Below are positions 21,992 through 31,473 of a stretch of DNA of 64,000 nt, one piece after another. Both the position numbers and the translations under genes were made by a program. Source of the DNA: Dysidea avara (lineage: Eukaryota > Porifera > Demospongiae > Dictyoceratida > Dysideidae); assembly GCF_963678975.1 (NCBI RefSeq), contig NC_089280.1, forward strand, positions 12,971,280 through 13,035,279, given 5' to 3'. Below the pieces are notes generated by a model. It made no database searches. It was not told where the DNA came from and saw only the letters and a list, made by a program, of their open reading frames with translations. Positions within the stretch are counted from its first letter, which is position 1. Every line of letters starts with the position of its first letter.

Positions 21992-22191
21992 TACCGTAAT
22001 ATTTCGAGGGGGAAAATTTTCGCTGATTTCGCGGTTTTGGGTTTCAGCGAAAATTTTACCCTTGAAATATTTAGACCTCCATATATTCTAATACATTTTG
22101 GGAGTGTTTGCAAATCCGCGAAATTTTTATTTTTAGCAACATTGCTCAACCTCGAAAAATTTGCCCCTCGAAATATTTAGGTTATACGGTA
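21992..22191. repeat. MITE with TACCGTA ends
   Basis: About 200 bp; left end TACCGTAATATTTCGAGGG, right end CTCGAAATATTTAGGTTATACGGTA. Internal TTTCGCGG/CAGCGAAAATTTT blocks are further inverted repeats. The short frame inside is not a gene. Confidence 0.75.
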
Positions 22192-22439
22192 TAATATTAA
22201 TAGATGTCAGTTGATTTGCAATAGAAATATGGGAGGAAAAGTGGAAGACATCTTATTAATGTTGATAAATACATGGTTAATATTCCCCATGCATGCTAAT
22301 TATACCAGGGGAGGGGCTATGTTCAGTTAACCCCACCCCCTACGTTCACTTTTAGACTTTACCTGATCAATATGCTGAAGATTATAATGAACTTTTGTCT
22401 TATCATACTTGGTTATAAAGATGACTAATAGTATTCATT

Positions 22440-23190
22440 AAAATATATGCTAAAATACAGTACTGCAATTTGGACATACAAATGCTTATAATTTGCCTAT
22501 AAATATTCCAAAATTTACTAGGGACATGCCCCCAGACCTCCTATGGAGCATGCTGGGAAATGTACTTTGCACACCTTCACATGAGAGATTAGTACCTTGC
22601 AGCGTTGAAACCGGGTCGGGTCAACCGGGTCACATTTTCTCCGGGTCATCTGGGTCCGACCCGGTTTACAAATTATCTAGGTCTGACCCGGATTGGATCA
22701 CGTGAGAAACAAAATTGTTCGTTTGACGAAGTGCAAACTTATAAATGCTATCGCGTAGCTCTTTTGTGAGCCACGCCCACTTATCACATTACAAACATAC
22801 ACTCAGCCACACCCATTTATTAGTAAATGTAGTATGTAGCACGAAACTGAGGATATCTATGGTGAGGGGTAGCTATTGTCAGTTGGTGATGACCTTTTCT
22901 TTTCTTTTTTTTGGTCTTCAACCTACAGCTAGGCTGAAGTTGCAATTCCAAAGTCTGGATTTACTCAACACAAATCGAACGCTTAAAACGTAGTCTCGCT
23001 CACTCGAGACTAGCCGAAACATAGCCCTTATCGCACGCCTCGGCTTTAATTAATCCAGGTCAATCCTGGTCACATCTGGGTCTGACCCGGATTGCTATCC
23101 GGGTCATCCGGGTCAGCAGTAGTGACCCGGTTTCAACGCTGGTACCTTGAGATGGAGGGGCCCCTTTTGTAAATCCTAAATCTGCCCCTG
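22440..23190. mobile_element. Right end of an older hAT-like element, invaded by a second hAT
   Basis: GGGACATGCCCCCAGACC (about 22525) and a right terminus reading CAGGGGCAGATTTAGG in reverse (ending 23190) are typical of hAT subterminal and terminal sequence. I could not pair a left end. The 22600-23141 element lies inside it. Confidence 0.5.
22600..23141. mobile_element. Non-autonomous hAT, copy 1 (CAGCGTTGAAACCGGGTC ends)
   Basis: The 542-bp element starts CAGCGTTGAAACCGGGTC and ends GACCCGGTTTCAACGCTG. GTACCTTG is duplicated exactly on both sides (22592-22599, 23142-23149), an 8-bp hAT footprint. Subterminal zones carry repeated (C)CGGGTC(A) words. The interior has no transposase. Confidence 0.93.
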
Positions 23191-23214
23191 TATACTGTAG
23201 CTATTGTACATGTT

Positions 23215-23575
23215 AAATAACTTCCGGTTACTAAATACTTGGGGTGTCAATTGACTCTAAACTGTCTTTTAACCAGCACGTAGACTATGTATGCAAAAGG
23301 GTTAATTTTGTGTTAGGCTTTGTAAGCAGAAGACTTCTCAGAAACTGCTCACATACAACCAAAGAAGATCTATATCTTACTTGTGTTAATCCCATATTGG
23401 AATATGTAGCTGCAATTTGGGCTCCTTACAGTAGACATTCTTTAAGCATACAAAGATGTGCAGCTCACTTTGTGATGAATGATTATCACCTAACTAGTAT
23501 TGTATCTAATATGTTCAAGATTCATTACGTCTCAACTGGAATACATAGAAACTTGCTTTAAATGCCTAAGACTTC
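23215..23575 (+). pseudogene. LINE fragment, C-terminal part of reverse transcriptase
   Basis: Shows the RT thumb pattern of CR1/L2-type LINEs: LGVSIDSKLSFNQHVDYVCK-like start, LYLTCVNPILEYVAAIWAPY and RCAAHFVMNDYHLTSIVSNM. Only about 110 residues remain and both ends are truncated. No 3' tail is seen. Confidence 0.8.
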
Positions 23576-23698
23576 AGATATTTGCACAAAATTATTTATG
23601 ATCATGTGGATATCTCACTTACAGTATTACATACAGAACAAAGCATACCAGGGGCAGTGATGTTCATACAGTCAGACACAACTATAGATCAGGACACA

Positions 23699-24290
23699 CA
23701 ATAGTGTGTCATGCGGCCAAGTACAGCTAGTGTGGACGTGCGACAGACAAATTACAGGAACCAAGAAAATGCTATTTTCATGCATTCATAGCTCAAATAG
23801 TGCCTGAACGGAAATTAGCTAGTTTTGCTGAGGAAACTTCCTCATGGTAGGGCACTTCCTATTCCAAATTGGAGCTGAATCCACCCAGCTATCACTGAGA
23901 TATGTGTCTTAAAATTTTTGACTTATTTTCTTCATCTTCTTAATCTTCATACGTAAATTTTCTTTTCACACACTTTAGAAAAATTGCAATAATTTAGGCA
24001 AGTTTTAGTCATTTGACTTCAAATTTGAAGGGCAGTAAGAGCATAATGCAGCACATTTGCAGCCCAAGTTTCATACAGATCAAACTAAGAATAACGGAAT
24101 TATGCGTGATTTTGAAAAATTTAAAAGTGATTTGTTGTTACGCCTACAGGGTAATCCACTTAATGGAATAACTAGTCTGTACATGAAGCTACCATCATAG
24201 TGCAAACCTTTGAGAGTATTAGCTAAGGAGATATAAAGCAAATCTAAACAGCTGAAAATGCACGATTGAGGTACTCTAATAGAACAGTCA
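23699..24290 (+). repeat. Composite repeat copy 3 (head and A body, no satellite or foldback)
   Basis: Begins A|TCAGGACACACAATAGTGTG (hairpin), GTCATGCGGCC, and ends at GTACTCTAATAGAACAGTCA (24271-24290). The A body is about 590 bp and more AT-rich and diverged than copies 1 and 2. The minus frame 24080-24352 is incidental. Confidence 0.75.
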
Positions 24291-24547
24291 CTGAGAAGTA
24301 AAAATGTCGGAAAAATTTCTCCAGGGACCTCCACACCCACATACCCAAGCACTTGCCACTGCTGTCAGTTGCTCACTTCACTCACTCAATTTCTACCTTT
24401 TTGAATAAAAGCTCTGGTTTAGTATGCTAGAATGATAACTCATAGATCTATCAGGGAAATTCCAGAACATTCTGTATGCATTGTATTGAAGTGCTCAGGA
24501 ATAATGTGTGTTCTATTAGAGTACTACAAAAAATTATGAATATAGCC

Positions 24548-24636
24548 AGTCATGTGGCCAAGTACAGCCAGTGTGGGCAGGCGACATACTCGTTTTACGT
24601 AACCAGAAAATGCAGTGTTCATGTATCGGTGTTGCA
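24548..24636 (+). repeat. Composite repeat copy 4, head fragment
   Basis: CATGTGGCCAAGTACAGC and GCAGGCGACA match 23717-23750 of copy 3. The body resumes at about 25215 after an inserted retroelement fragment. Confidence 0.65.
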
Positions 24637-25205
24637 GCCTCTTACAGGTGAGACCCTTCAATATCCAACAGCTAATTATGAGAATGGAGCTCATGTAGAC
24701 GTTTCTGCTTCAGGATTCAGGGGAAGTAAACATCAGAAGGCATTTTTTTGATGTAAAAGTGTTTATTCCAAATACACCTTCAGATCATGGTACAAGTATC
24801 CTCACTTTACTGACGTTTTGAATGTGAGAAACAGCAGAGGTATGAACAGCATATACGTATTAGGGAAATTGAGATAGTTTTTTTACCCCACCTGTATTTT
24901 CAACATTCTGAAGGGGTGGTGTCCGTGTGGGTCATGCTGCTGCTATATTTTACTGAAGAATTGCTTTCCTTGTCTCTCTTCAGAAGGAGTTGTAATATAG
25001 TTCTGTGGTGACATGGTTACACTCCGCTGTTATGTATTTGAGAGGAGCTAGATCACATCAGGGCTGTCCACTTTCACTAGGAGCACTTGACGTTGCACTA
25101 GCTGAGGGTCATGTGGCTCCAGCTCAATGAATGAAATTTGATCTTATAGTATTTATCTAGCACTTTTAACATCTTTAGTGCTAGGGATGCTGGTAGCTAA
25201 CCCTG
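24637..25205 (+). mobile_element. Decayed reverse-transcriptase element fragment (C-terminal region), M-family copy 1
   Basis: The frame around 24640-24750 reads YENGAHVDVSASGFRGSKHQ followed by AFFDVKVFIPNTPS, a PD-(D/E)XK-like pattern found near the C-terminus of a retroelement family common in sponges and cnidarians. Downstream, YLRGARSHQGCPLSLGALDV fits the family's terminus. It is a fossil with several breaks. Similar AAAATG...TTCATGTAT words flank it (about 24617 and 25220), and an A-rich tract precedes the right one, suggesting target-primed insertion. Class assignment (LINE-type) is tentative. Confidence 0.55.
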
Positions 25206-25209
25206 GGAA

Positions 25210-25400
25210 TAATAAAAAATGTAAAAGTTTTCATGTATTTGTAGCTCCATAATGCTTGAATGGTATATAATTAACCATTTCTGCTGTGGAAGCTTCCTCA
25301 GGGTAGGGCATTTCCCATTCCTAATTTGAGTCAAATCTGCCCAGTTATCATTGGGGTATGTACGCCTTCAAAATTTGTCTTATTATAGTTCTTCATATTG
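25210..25400 (+). repeat. Composite repeat copy 4, A body fragment
   Basis: GCTTCCTCAGGGTAGGGCA and CCCAGTTATCATTGGGGTAT match 23840-23910 of copy 3. It passes straight into the B foldback at about 25391, skipping the motif and the satellite. Confidence 0.65.
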
Positions 25401-25745
25401 CCACGTAGTCTTCGACGATTCCTGTAACAAAGAGAAAAAAGCTAAAGGAATTATCAAGGCCAACCATAGGCTGGCTTTGGAATTTGCAATTACAAAAGAA
25501 GTGATATCCGCACAAAAACAGCCAAGCTGTGAAAAAAGGTGTGGCCTTAAATAGTTTGGGTGAAAAACATTGTGAAATCAAAAATGGCGGTCAAAAAATG
25601 GCTGCAATGATGTTAGTGCTAATAAATTTTAACAATGCACACAGCCATTGTTAAAATTTATTAGTCTTAACATCATTGCAGCCATTTTATAGCCGCCACC
25701 TTTGATTTCAGAACTTTTTCATCCAGACTATTTAAGGCCGCACCT
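25391..25745. repeat. B-family foldback element, copy 3
   Basis: Arms ACAGCCAAGCTGTGAAAAAA, GGTGTGGCCTTAAATAGT and AAAATGGCGGTCAAAAAAT are mirrored by TTATAGCCGCCACCTTTG and ACTATTTAAGGCCGCACC. The loop is about 10-20 bp near 25640. More diverged than copies 1 and 2. The frames at 25351-25581 belong to the arms. Confidence 0.8.
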
Positions 25746-25880
25746 ATGTTACAATAAAAAGACATTTAAACTATAAATTTACAATGTAGCTTTAAATAGT
25801 CCCTAAAAGTGTCTATATTATTGCTATCTCTAGGTAGATTGTTGCATTAAATTGTAGCAGGAAAGAAACTGTACTTGTAC

Positions 25881-25918
25881 AATAAACATCCACACTAAAA
25901 CAGCCAAGCTATGAAAAA
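25881..25918 (+). repeat. B-family terminal fragment
   Basis: CATCCACACTAAAACAGCCA then AGCTATGAAAAA matches the outer end of the B arm (compare 25507 and 59366). Confidence 0.6.
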
Positions 25919-25944
25919 CCCACTGCTGTTAGTTTTACAATTAA

Positions 25945-26890
25945 TCATACAGTACAAAATATCACCTAAAAGCCAGCTTCACAATACCACCCTTGGTGCC
26001 TTGGCAGTACTGGTTAGGTATAACCAAACCCATAAGTACCTTCAATAGTATGATCCTAAATGCTTCCAGTAGATCGCTACGAAATTTAAAAAAAAATTAT
26101 TAGTGAAATTTCTACTGACTGACTAACTCACTGATGCCTTCAGACAAGTGTAACTCAAAAGGGTTAAGGCTACAGTCTTGAATTTTTCACTGTTCTACAT
26201 CACTTCAGCTTGACAGGTGCCTTTTAGCATACCACAGTAGTGCATACAATGCATGCATCATGGACTTACCTTTGTCCTCATTAATTTGTGTCCCATTTAT
26301 TTTGCTGACAGCCGACTAGATTGCATTGCAAAGGCACTTCTCTTATTGTTCATCATTTGTAACGCCCGTGAAACAGGCTGAATATAGCTGAAAGTAGTGT
26401 AATGGCAACTTTGCTTTCAAGTCAGTAATTGACAGTTGGGGTTGCATGAATCATCCTCTTTTGTCATGACTGGATTGGTGGAAGAGGCACTTCTCCACTG
26501 TTCTTCATTTGTATAATGGGTTGAACATACAGTAGCTGAAATCAAAGCATATTGGCCACTTCGTTTTAAAATCAATAATTGATATTTGAGGCACGTGTTC
26601 AGTCGAACGTTTTACCTCTGGTGCCATCCTTTCTTTTGCTGGTATGTGTGGGTTCACCAGTCATAATAAAACATAAACAAACAAGTATAAGGAAAAATTA
26701 AGTATTTTGGGATCATAGAAAAAGTAGGGAAACAAGGAAAGTCGCTTACACCTGCAAATATATTTAATCCCTAATTTAGTCACCAGTAGGTAGACTGAAT
26801 TAGGGATTAAATGTTCACTAGTACATCTTCAGGTGTAGGAGACCTCCCATTTTTTCTCTATGACCCCTAATCAAATTCCTTGTACTTGTA
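25945..26890 (+). repeat. D-family element, copy 1
   Basis: About 0.95 kb that aligns inverted with 50440-51370: CCTTGGCAGTACTGG, GTAGATCGCTACGAAATT, CACTGATGCCTTCAGAC, GGACTTACCTTTGTCCTC and GTGGAAGAGGCACTTCT all recur in reverse order there. The right 200 bp (about 26690-26890) is a foldback around TTTAATCCCTAATTTAGTC / GACTGAATTAGGGATTAAAT. No coding potential. Confidence 0.75.
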
Positions 26891-26928
26891 ATATAATAAA
26901 CAAAAATTAAAAATGAAGTAGGGTTCCA

Positions 26929-27097
26929 GCGATAAAAGTAATGAAACAAGATGGTAGCAATTACAACATAGCCATGTGGGAAAATCCCTACATAGGCATG
27001 TTACCACCATCTGTTCATTGCCAAAGTAGGGATTTTATGCTACTATTTATCATTCATATTATCTAATTTCACTACTTTCATCACTGGAACCCTTGTT
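26929..27097. repeat. Foldback element next to D copy 1
   Basis: Arms GGGTTCCAGCGATAAAAGTA ... AAAATCCCTAC and GTAGGGATTTT ... TACTTTCATCACTGGAACCC are inverted. Confidence 0.75.
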
Positions 27098-27124
27098 GAG
27101 TTTTTTGTTGCATCAAGCTGTATA

Positions 27125-27690
27125 GCTGTGACTGCTTTATTAGAGTATATCAATCTCCCTGCTTGTTTTGAATGAGCTACTTAATAGAATTAGGAGCGTG
27201 ATTTACCATTTCTAGTTTTCTACAGCAAAACTGCAACTGATTGCAGTTGGGCGTGGTCACAGAGTTTAAGGCATGTCATGGTTCTGTCATTTAGGGGTGT
27301 GCTTGGATCAGCGATCATTTTTATAAGTGCAGCTACATGCATTTACTCCAACTACAGTAACTTGAGAGCTTCAAATAGTTTTGTGGCATCTAACTACACT
27401 CCTCTAAGGAAAGTGTCAATGTGGAAAATTAATGCCTTGGTGTGGTTTCTTTGCATGAAGAAGACCATATAATTCAAGATAAAAGGAAAGGCAAAGTTCA
27501 GAAGGTATAGAGATATTCATTGGAACCAGAAAAGCCATATGCCATCAGTAAATTTGTTGTTGTGACACAAAATGGTGGCTGTGTGCTGCTTTGTTTGGCC
27601 TCCAGCCTCATGACTGTGGTCAGGTAAACAAAAATACGGGTTTTAAAATATAATATATCCTGAGTGTTTTCTTATTTTTAACAGTATATT
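27125..27690 (+). repeat. P-family repeat, copy 2
   Basis: Matches 3415-3935 in the Ginger intron in the same orientation, beginning with GACTGCTTTATTAGAGTATA and containing CTCTAAGGAAAGTGTCAATG and GGTTTCTTTGCATGAAGAAG. Confidence 0.6.
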
Positions 27691-27824
27691 TGAAGTTAGA
27701 CACACTATTCTGTAAAAGTGACTTTCATCACCTATCATGCTTCTATGACCAACAGCACTTTGTGTGATATACACAGTACTACTGTACTGCTTGACAACTA
27801 TGAGTATGGATGGTATATGTGACT

Positions 27825-29465
27825 GTGACAGGCTTGGTTTGCTGATGATGCTACAGCATTAATCTCTAATTGGTTTGCATAGCTGGTAGTGTAGACTTGT
27901 TTCCCTAGGACCAGCCTATGACTATTAATGAATGTTGCTAAGACATGGTGAAAGTAGAGAGTTTATCAACTGCTGAAAGAGTTATTGCTAGCTGTGGAGT
28001 GAATATCACTGTGGTGGGCAAGCATCATTTAGGTATACTGCTATTGGCTCAAGGTCTTTGTATTGAGCAGTACATGGTGGACTATTGGGTGTCATGTGTC
28101 CAACGGTTGCATAGAATTGCCAGAGTTCAACCTATTGTACTATGCATGGTCTCATTGGAAAATGGCAGGTGCAGTTAATGGTGTTAATGCTATTCCAGCT
28201 GTTACTGGATGATCTGTTGGTGAGTTGGAAAGAAAGTTGTTTGCTCTTCCTGTGTGAATGGGAGGACTTGGCTGATCCATCAGCAGTTGCTGGTTTTGAG
28301 TTGAATGCTTCTGTAACAGTCACTTCTGCTTTGACCACTCAAATTATTCATCAGCAGAACAACTTTAATGTGACTGTTTTTTCTGACCAATGTCACGTTA
28401 AGATTCTTTGGAATGACAGCAGCATGCATCCTTAGTTTCTCAGCTAACTGCTTTACCATATAGAGGGAAACTTTGGCAGGGGAAAACTTTGGCGAATTTA
28501 GCAATTCGCTACAAATTCGCCAAAGTTTAACCTGCCAGTTACTTGTAGCGCCTGAGTTTGGCATTTTCATAGCTACAGATTGAGCTTGAATTCGCCAAAG
28601 TTTATTTCGCCAAATGTGATTTAGCTTGCTATTCGCCAAAGTTTCCCTCTATACGGTATTTCTTAATTGTCTTCAACAAATTTCCTTATCCTGTGAGAAA
28701 GCGCAGCAAAATCTCCTATTAATGATGACACTGTCATTACCCAAATACTGCCCTTAGTTCATCTCAATCCGTCTTGATCCCAAGACAGACCAAGACAGTG
28801 CAGTATACGGGACTTGTCTAGTTCTGAATCTGAATCGGTATTTTGTAGATGATTTTGCTGTGAAGGTACTTCTTCTTGGCTATCTGTTCTCCCAATTGAG
28901 GAAATGGGTTTTCTCTAAGGGAGAAATTTTTTGCTTTGTGCCTTTGTTATAGTTGGTTGGTTACCTTTGGGTCTTCCATCTAAATTTGTCTGAGGCCACA
29001 GCTTTACTATTGACCACGTTATGAATTGGGGGTTCCCTACCATTTGACATAATGATCTTTAGGGACTTCACTGTGACTGCTCTGTCTGAGATGTGCCACG
29101 ATGTTGTCATACATAGAAACTGTATTGCAACGACTGTCCAGTGAGAACCTTCTGTATACAATAGCCAATGTTGAGGATGAGACTTGTTTAGATGTTAGTG
29201 CAAAGTTTTTGGCATGGTTGACATCAAAGGATATTTTTGATGTAATCCAACTGCTTCCACTAACTGTAACACAGCTATTGCTTCCCTTTGCAGTTGATTT
29301 GAGCAGGAGAATCAGTGATATTATGAGCAACCAATTTCATGAGGTGGAAATGGGTTCACTCATTTCTTTGGTGTTTACTACCTTCAGAGGAATGGGCAGT
29401 ACTGCTACTACTACTACTACTACTACTGTTTACAAGACTGTTTTCTGTGAAGCCTTATGACTTGG
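27825..29465 (+). mobile_element. Decayed reverse-transcriptase element, M-family copy 2, split by a MITE
   Basis: Fossil in several frames. A FADDATALI box lies near 27840-27870. Then come SLSTAERVIASCGVNITVVG and HGLIGKW near 28145, and DPSAVAGFELNASVTVTSA near 28275-28325. After the MITE, RDFTVTALSEMCHD, ETCLDVSAKFL and HEVEMGSLISLVF (to about 29390) correspond to the C-terminal PD-(D/E)XK-like region also seen at 24.64 kb. A short ACT repeat (29401-29429) lies near its end. It is broken many times. The family is multi-copy in sponges and cnidarians; LINE-type is my inference. Confidence 0.6.
28454..28658. repeat. MITE with TACCRTATAGAGGGAAAC ends
   Basis: Left TACCATATAGAGGGAAACTT, right AAGTTTCCCTCTATACGGTA, plus internal copies of ATTCGCCAAAGTTT in both orientations. 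205 bp. It interrupts the M-family retroelement and is therefore younger than it. Confidence 0.85.
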
Positions 29466-29539
29466 AGATGTTTTGGCTGTAGTGCTCTATTAGCTTTTCT
29501 CTTTTATGCTCAGCTATTGGGTAGGTAAAAACAGTGTCT

Positions 29540-30627
29540 CAGGGGCTGATATAGGGGGGGTGGCTAGCCACCCACCTTGAATTAATCTAGCTACTTTACT
29601 TGCACATGCAAATCAAAGCATTAATAGCTAAAGTACTCATACTAATACTTATCATATAAAACACTTGTAGTACACATTTTTCTGTTATGTTTAGTCACAA
29701 ACTCTTTGCATTATTTGTTCAACATTCAGTGGGAAACTAAATCCTGCATTGCTAACACTCCGAGGTTACCCAGTCTTTCATCATTCATAGTGGTGCGCAA
29801 CCATGAATGGATTTGCCTGAGACAGGAAAAGGTGATGATTGAGTCTAACAATAGAATAGTAATTGTGACTCTGTAGTAATCAGTTAGCAAACTTACTGTA
29901 GGGTTTCATCTAGTTTGACGACCTCTTATAACACGGGGAATGCTTTCATTGCTGTCAATATCTCTGCATAGATTTAAAACTTTACGATAAATTTGATTAT
30001 GCTCAGCGTTTGCATTTTCATGAAATTGTTGTAATGCTCCTTGACCTCATCAATTTTGTTAAAACCAAAATAGCTATACTTCTTGTAGTCGTCCTTGTAA
30101 GCATTCTGCATTTAGCTTAATTGGCTCCTATAATTCTTTTGGCAGCAAAAATGCGACTACATGCTCAAAGCTTGTTAAAATATGCTTTAAACCATTGGTA
30201 GTACTTCGAGATTTAGAATCCCAATTCCAGTTATTTCCATTAGGATAAAATTCACTGTCATGATCAGCAGGTAAACAAATCTGTTTCCAAGTCTTAACCA
30301 GGTAAGGATACAATTCAAAAATTGTAGTAAACTTAGTTATAATAGCTACTAGCATGTCACTTACTAGTGTTTCTTTAGGTTCAGTACAAGTGGCCAGAAC
30401 AAAATTTACATTTACAATTTTCAGTCAATATCGCTTCCAGATTGAATCTCAGGAGGGCAATATTCAAAATTTTCCTGGGAGGACATGTCCCCAGACCCCC
30501 CTTAACGTATTACCACAAACACTTTGATAAATCCCCACTTCATTAGCTATGTGGCAGTGCTCGTTGTATAAAAAACTAGCAAAAGCATCCAGCCACCTGC
30601 TTTCATTTATTTCTGGATCAGCCCCTG
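29540..30627 (-). mobile_element. Decayed hAT transposon with transposase remnants
   Basis: Ends CAGGGGCTGATATAGGGGG and GGATCAGCCCCTG; TGTCT is present on both outer sides (29535-29539, 30628-30632), reading as a 5-bp duplication. The minus strand carries transposase debris: PNGNNWNWDSKSRSTTNGLK at about 30200-30240, and nearer the left end SHNYYRVTITIP-like and NDERLGNLGVLAMQDLVSH-like strings in shifting frames, the latter matching the C-terminal dimerisation region of hAT transposases. Many stops and frame changes are present and most of the ORF is missing. Confidence 0.75.
30128..30355 (-). pseudogene. hAT transposase fragment
   Basis: A 75-codon piece with the pattern (FY)PNG..WNWDSKS.S..NG....LTSFEH, which I associate with ZMYM1/DUF4371-type hAT transposases. 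It is bounded by stops on both sides. Belongs to the 29540-30627 element. Confidence 0.65.
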
Positions 30628-30886
30628 TGTCTTTTATCCAGAACTTTGCCATCTAGTGCTGGGGATGATTTGCTCAAACCATTGATTGGTACTGCTATGA
30701 TAACTAGCCTATGTATGCACTATATATCCCCATAATTTGTTTACCCTGTCAGTAGTTGTGAAAAAGGTTTAAGCAAATAAACATTCATAGTATCATGGAT
30801 ATTGGATTCATTGCAAAATTAGTACATCATTTTACCTTTATATGCTATTTATCTATACTGAAGTTCAAGGTAATGTAATTACAATT

Positions 30887-31101
30887 GTTACTGGATTTGA
30901 CAAAACCAGGCCTCCACACACATCTTACAGGACCATAACTCATCATTGGAGGATCCCATCATTTTCAAATTTTAACCAGTTATTGCACAATGGGATAAAA
31001 GAATTGTTTGAAAATTTTAGGTTAATAACATACTTAGTAGTGTAAAGTTAAGTCGATGAATTTGATGTGAGTGGAAGCCTGGTTTTGACAAATCCGGTTA
31101 C
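30887..31101. repeat. N-family inverted-repeat element, copy 1
   Basis: Left GTTACTGGATTTGACAAAAC then CAGGCCTCCACACACA; right GAGTGGAAGCCTGGTTTTGA then CAAATCCGGTTAC. About 215 bp. Lies about 370 bp upstream of the NLR death-domain exon. The ORF 30842-31045 overlaps it and is not considered a gene. Confidence 0.75.
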
Positions 31102-31473
31102 ATTAATTCATGTTTTAAACAATTTTTATGAAGTGTGTGAAAAGAATAATCTAGGCCCAGGAAGGTAATCAGAAACATATAATTAATTTTTCGTGGCTGT
31201 AGCATGATGGGTAAAATAATATTAAGCATGGACTCCATCCAGCCTATTGATTACTGCAGTGGTCCATAAAATAATGGACTTGTCTCTTAATGGAGACGTA
31301 TTTGGGGTAAAATTTAAGAGTGCATGTGGTCTCTGTTATCTAGTAGAGTTATGTACCATAGAGATGTACTGTGTGTATACCCAATATTGTTCAACTACTA
31401 ATCATGTACAATAAGCTATAAAAGTGTTCTGGCCAAATTTAAAGTTCCTCATGCTATCATTTGTTTACAACAG

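Noticed and set aside
22306-23190. Pairing CAGGGGAGGGGC at 22306 with the right end at 23190 as one hAT element
   Set aside because: The two ends match only in the first six bases and no target duplication is seen.
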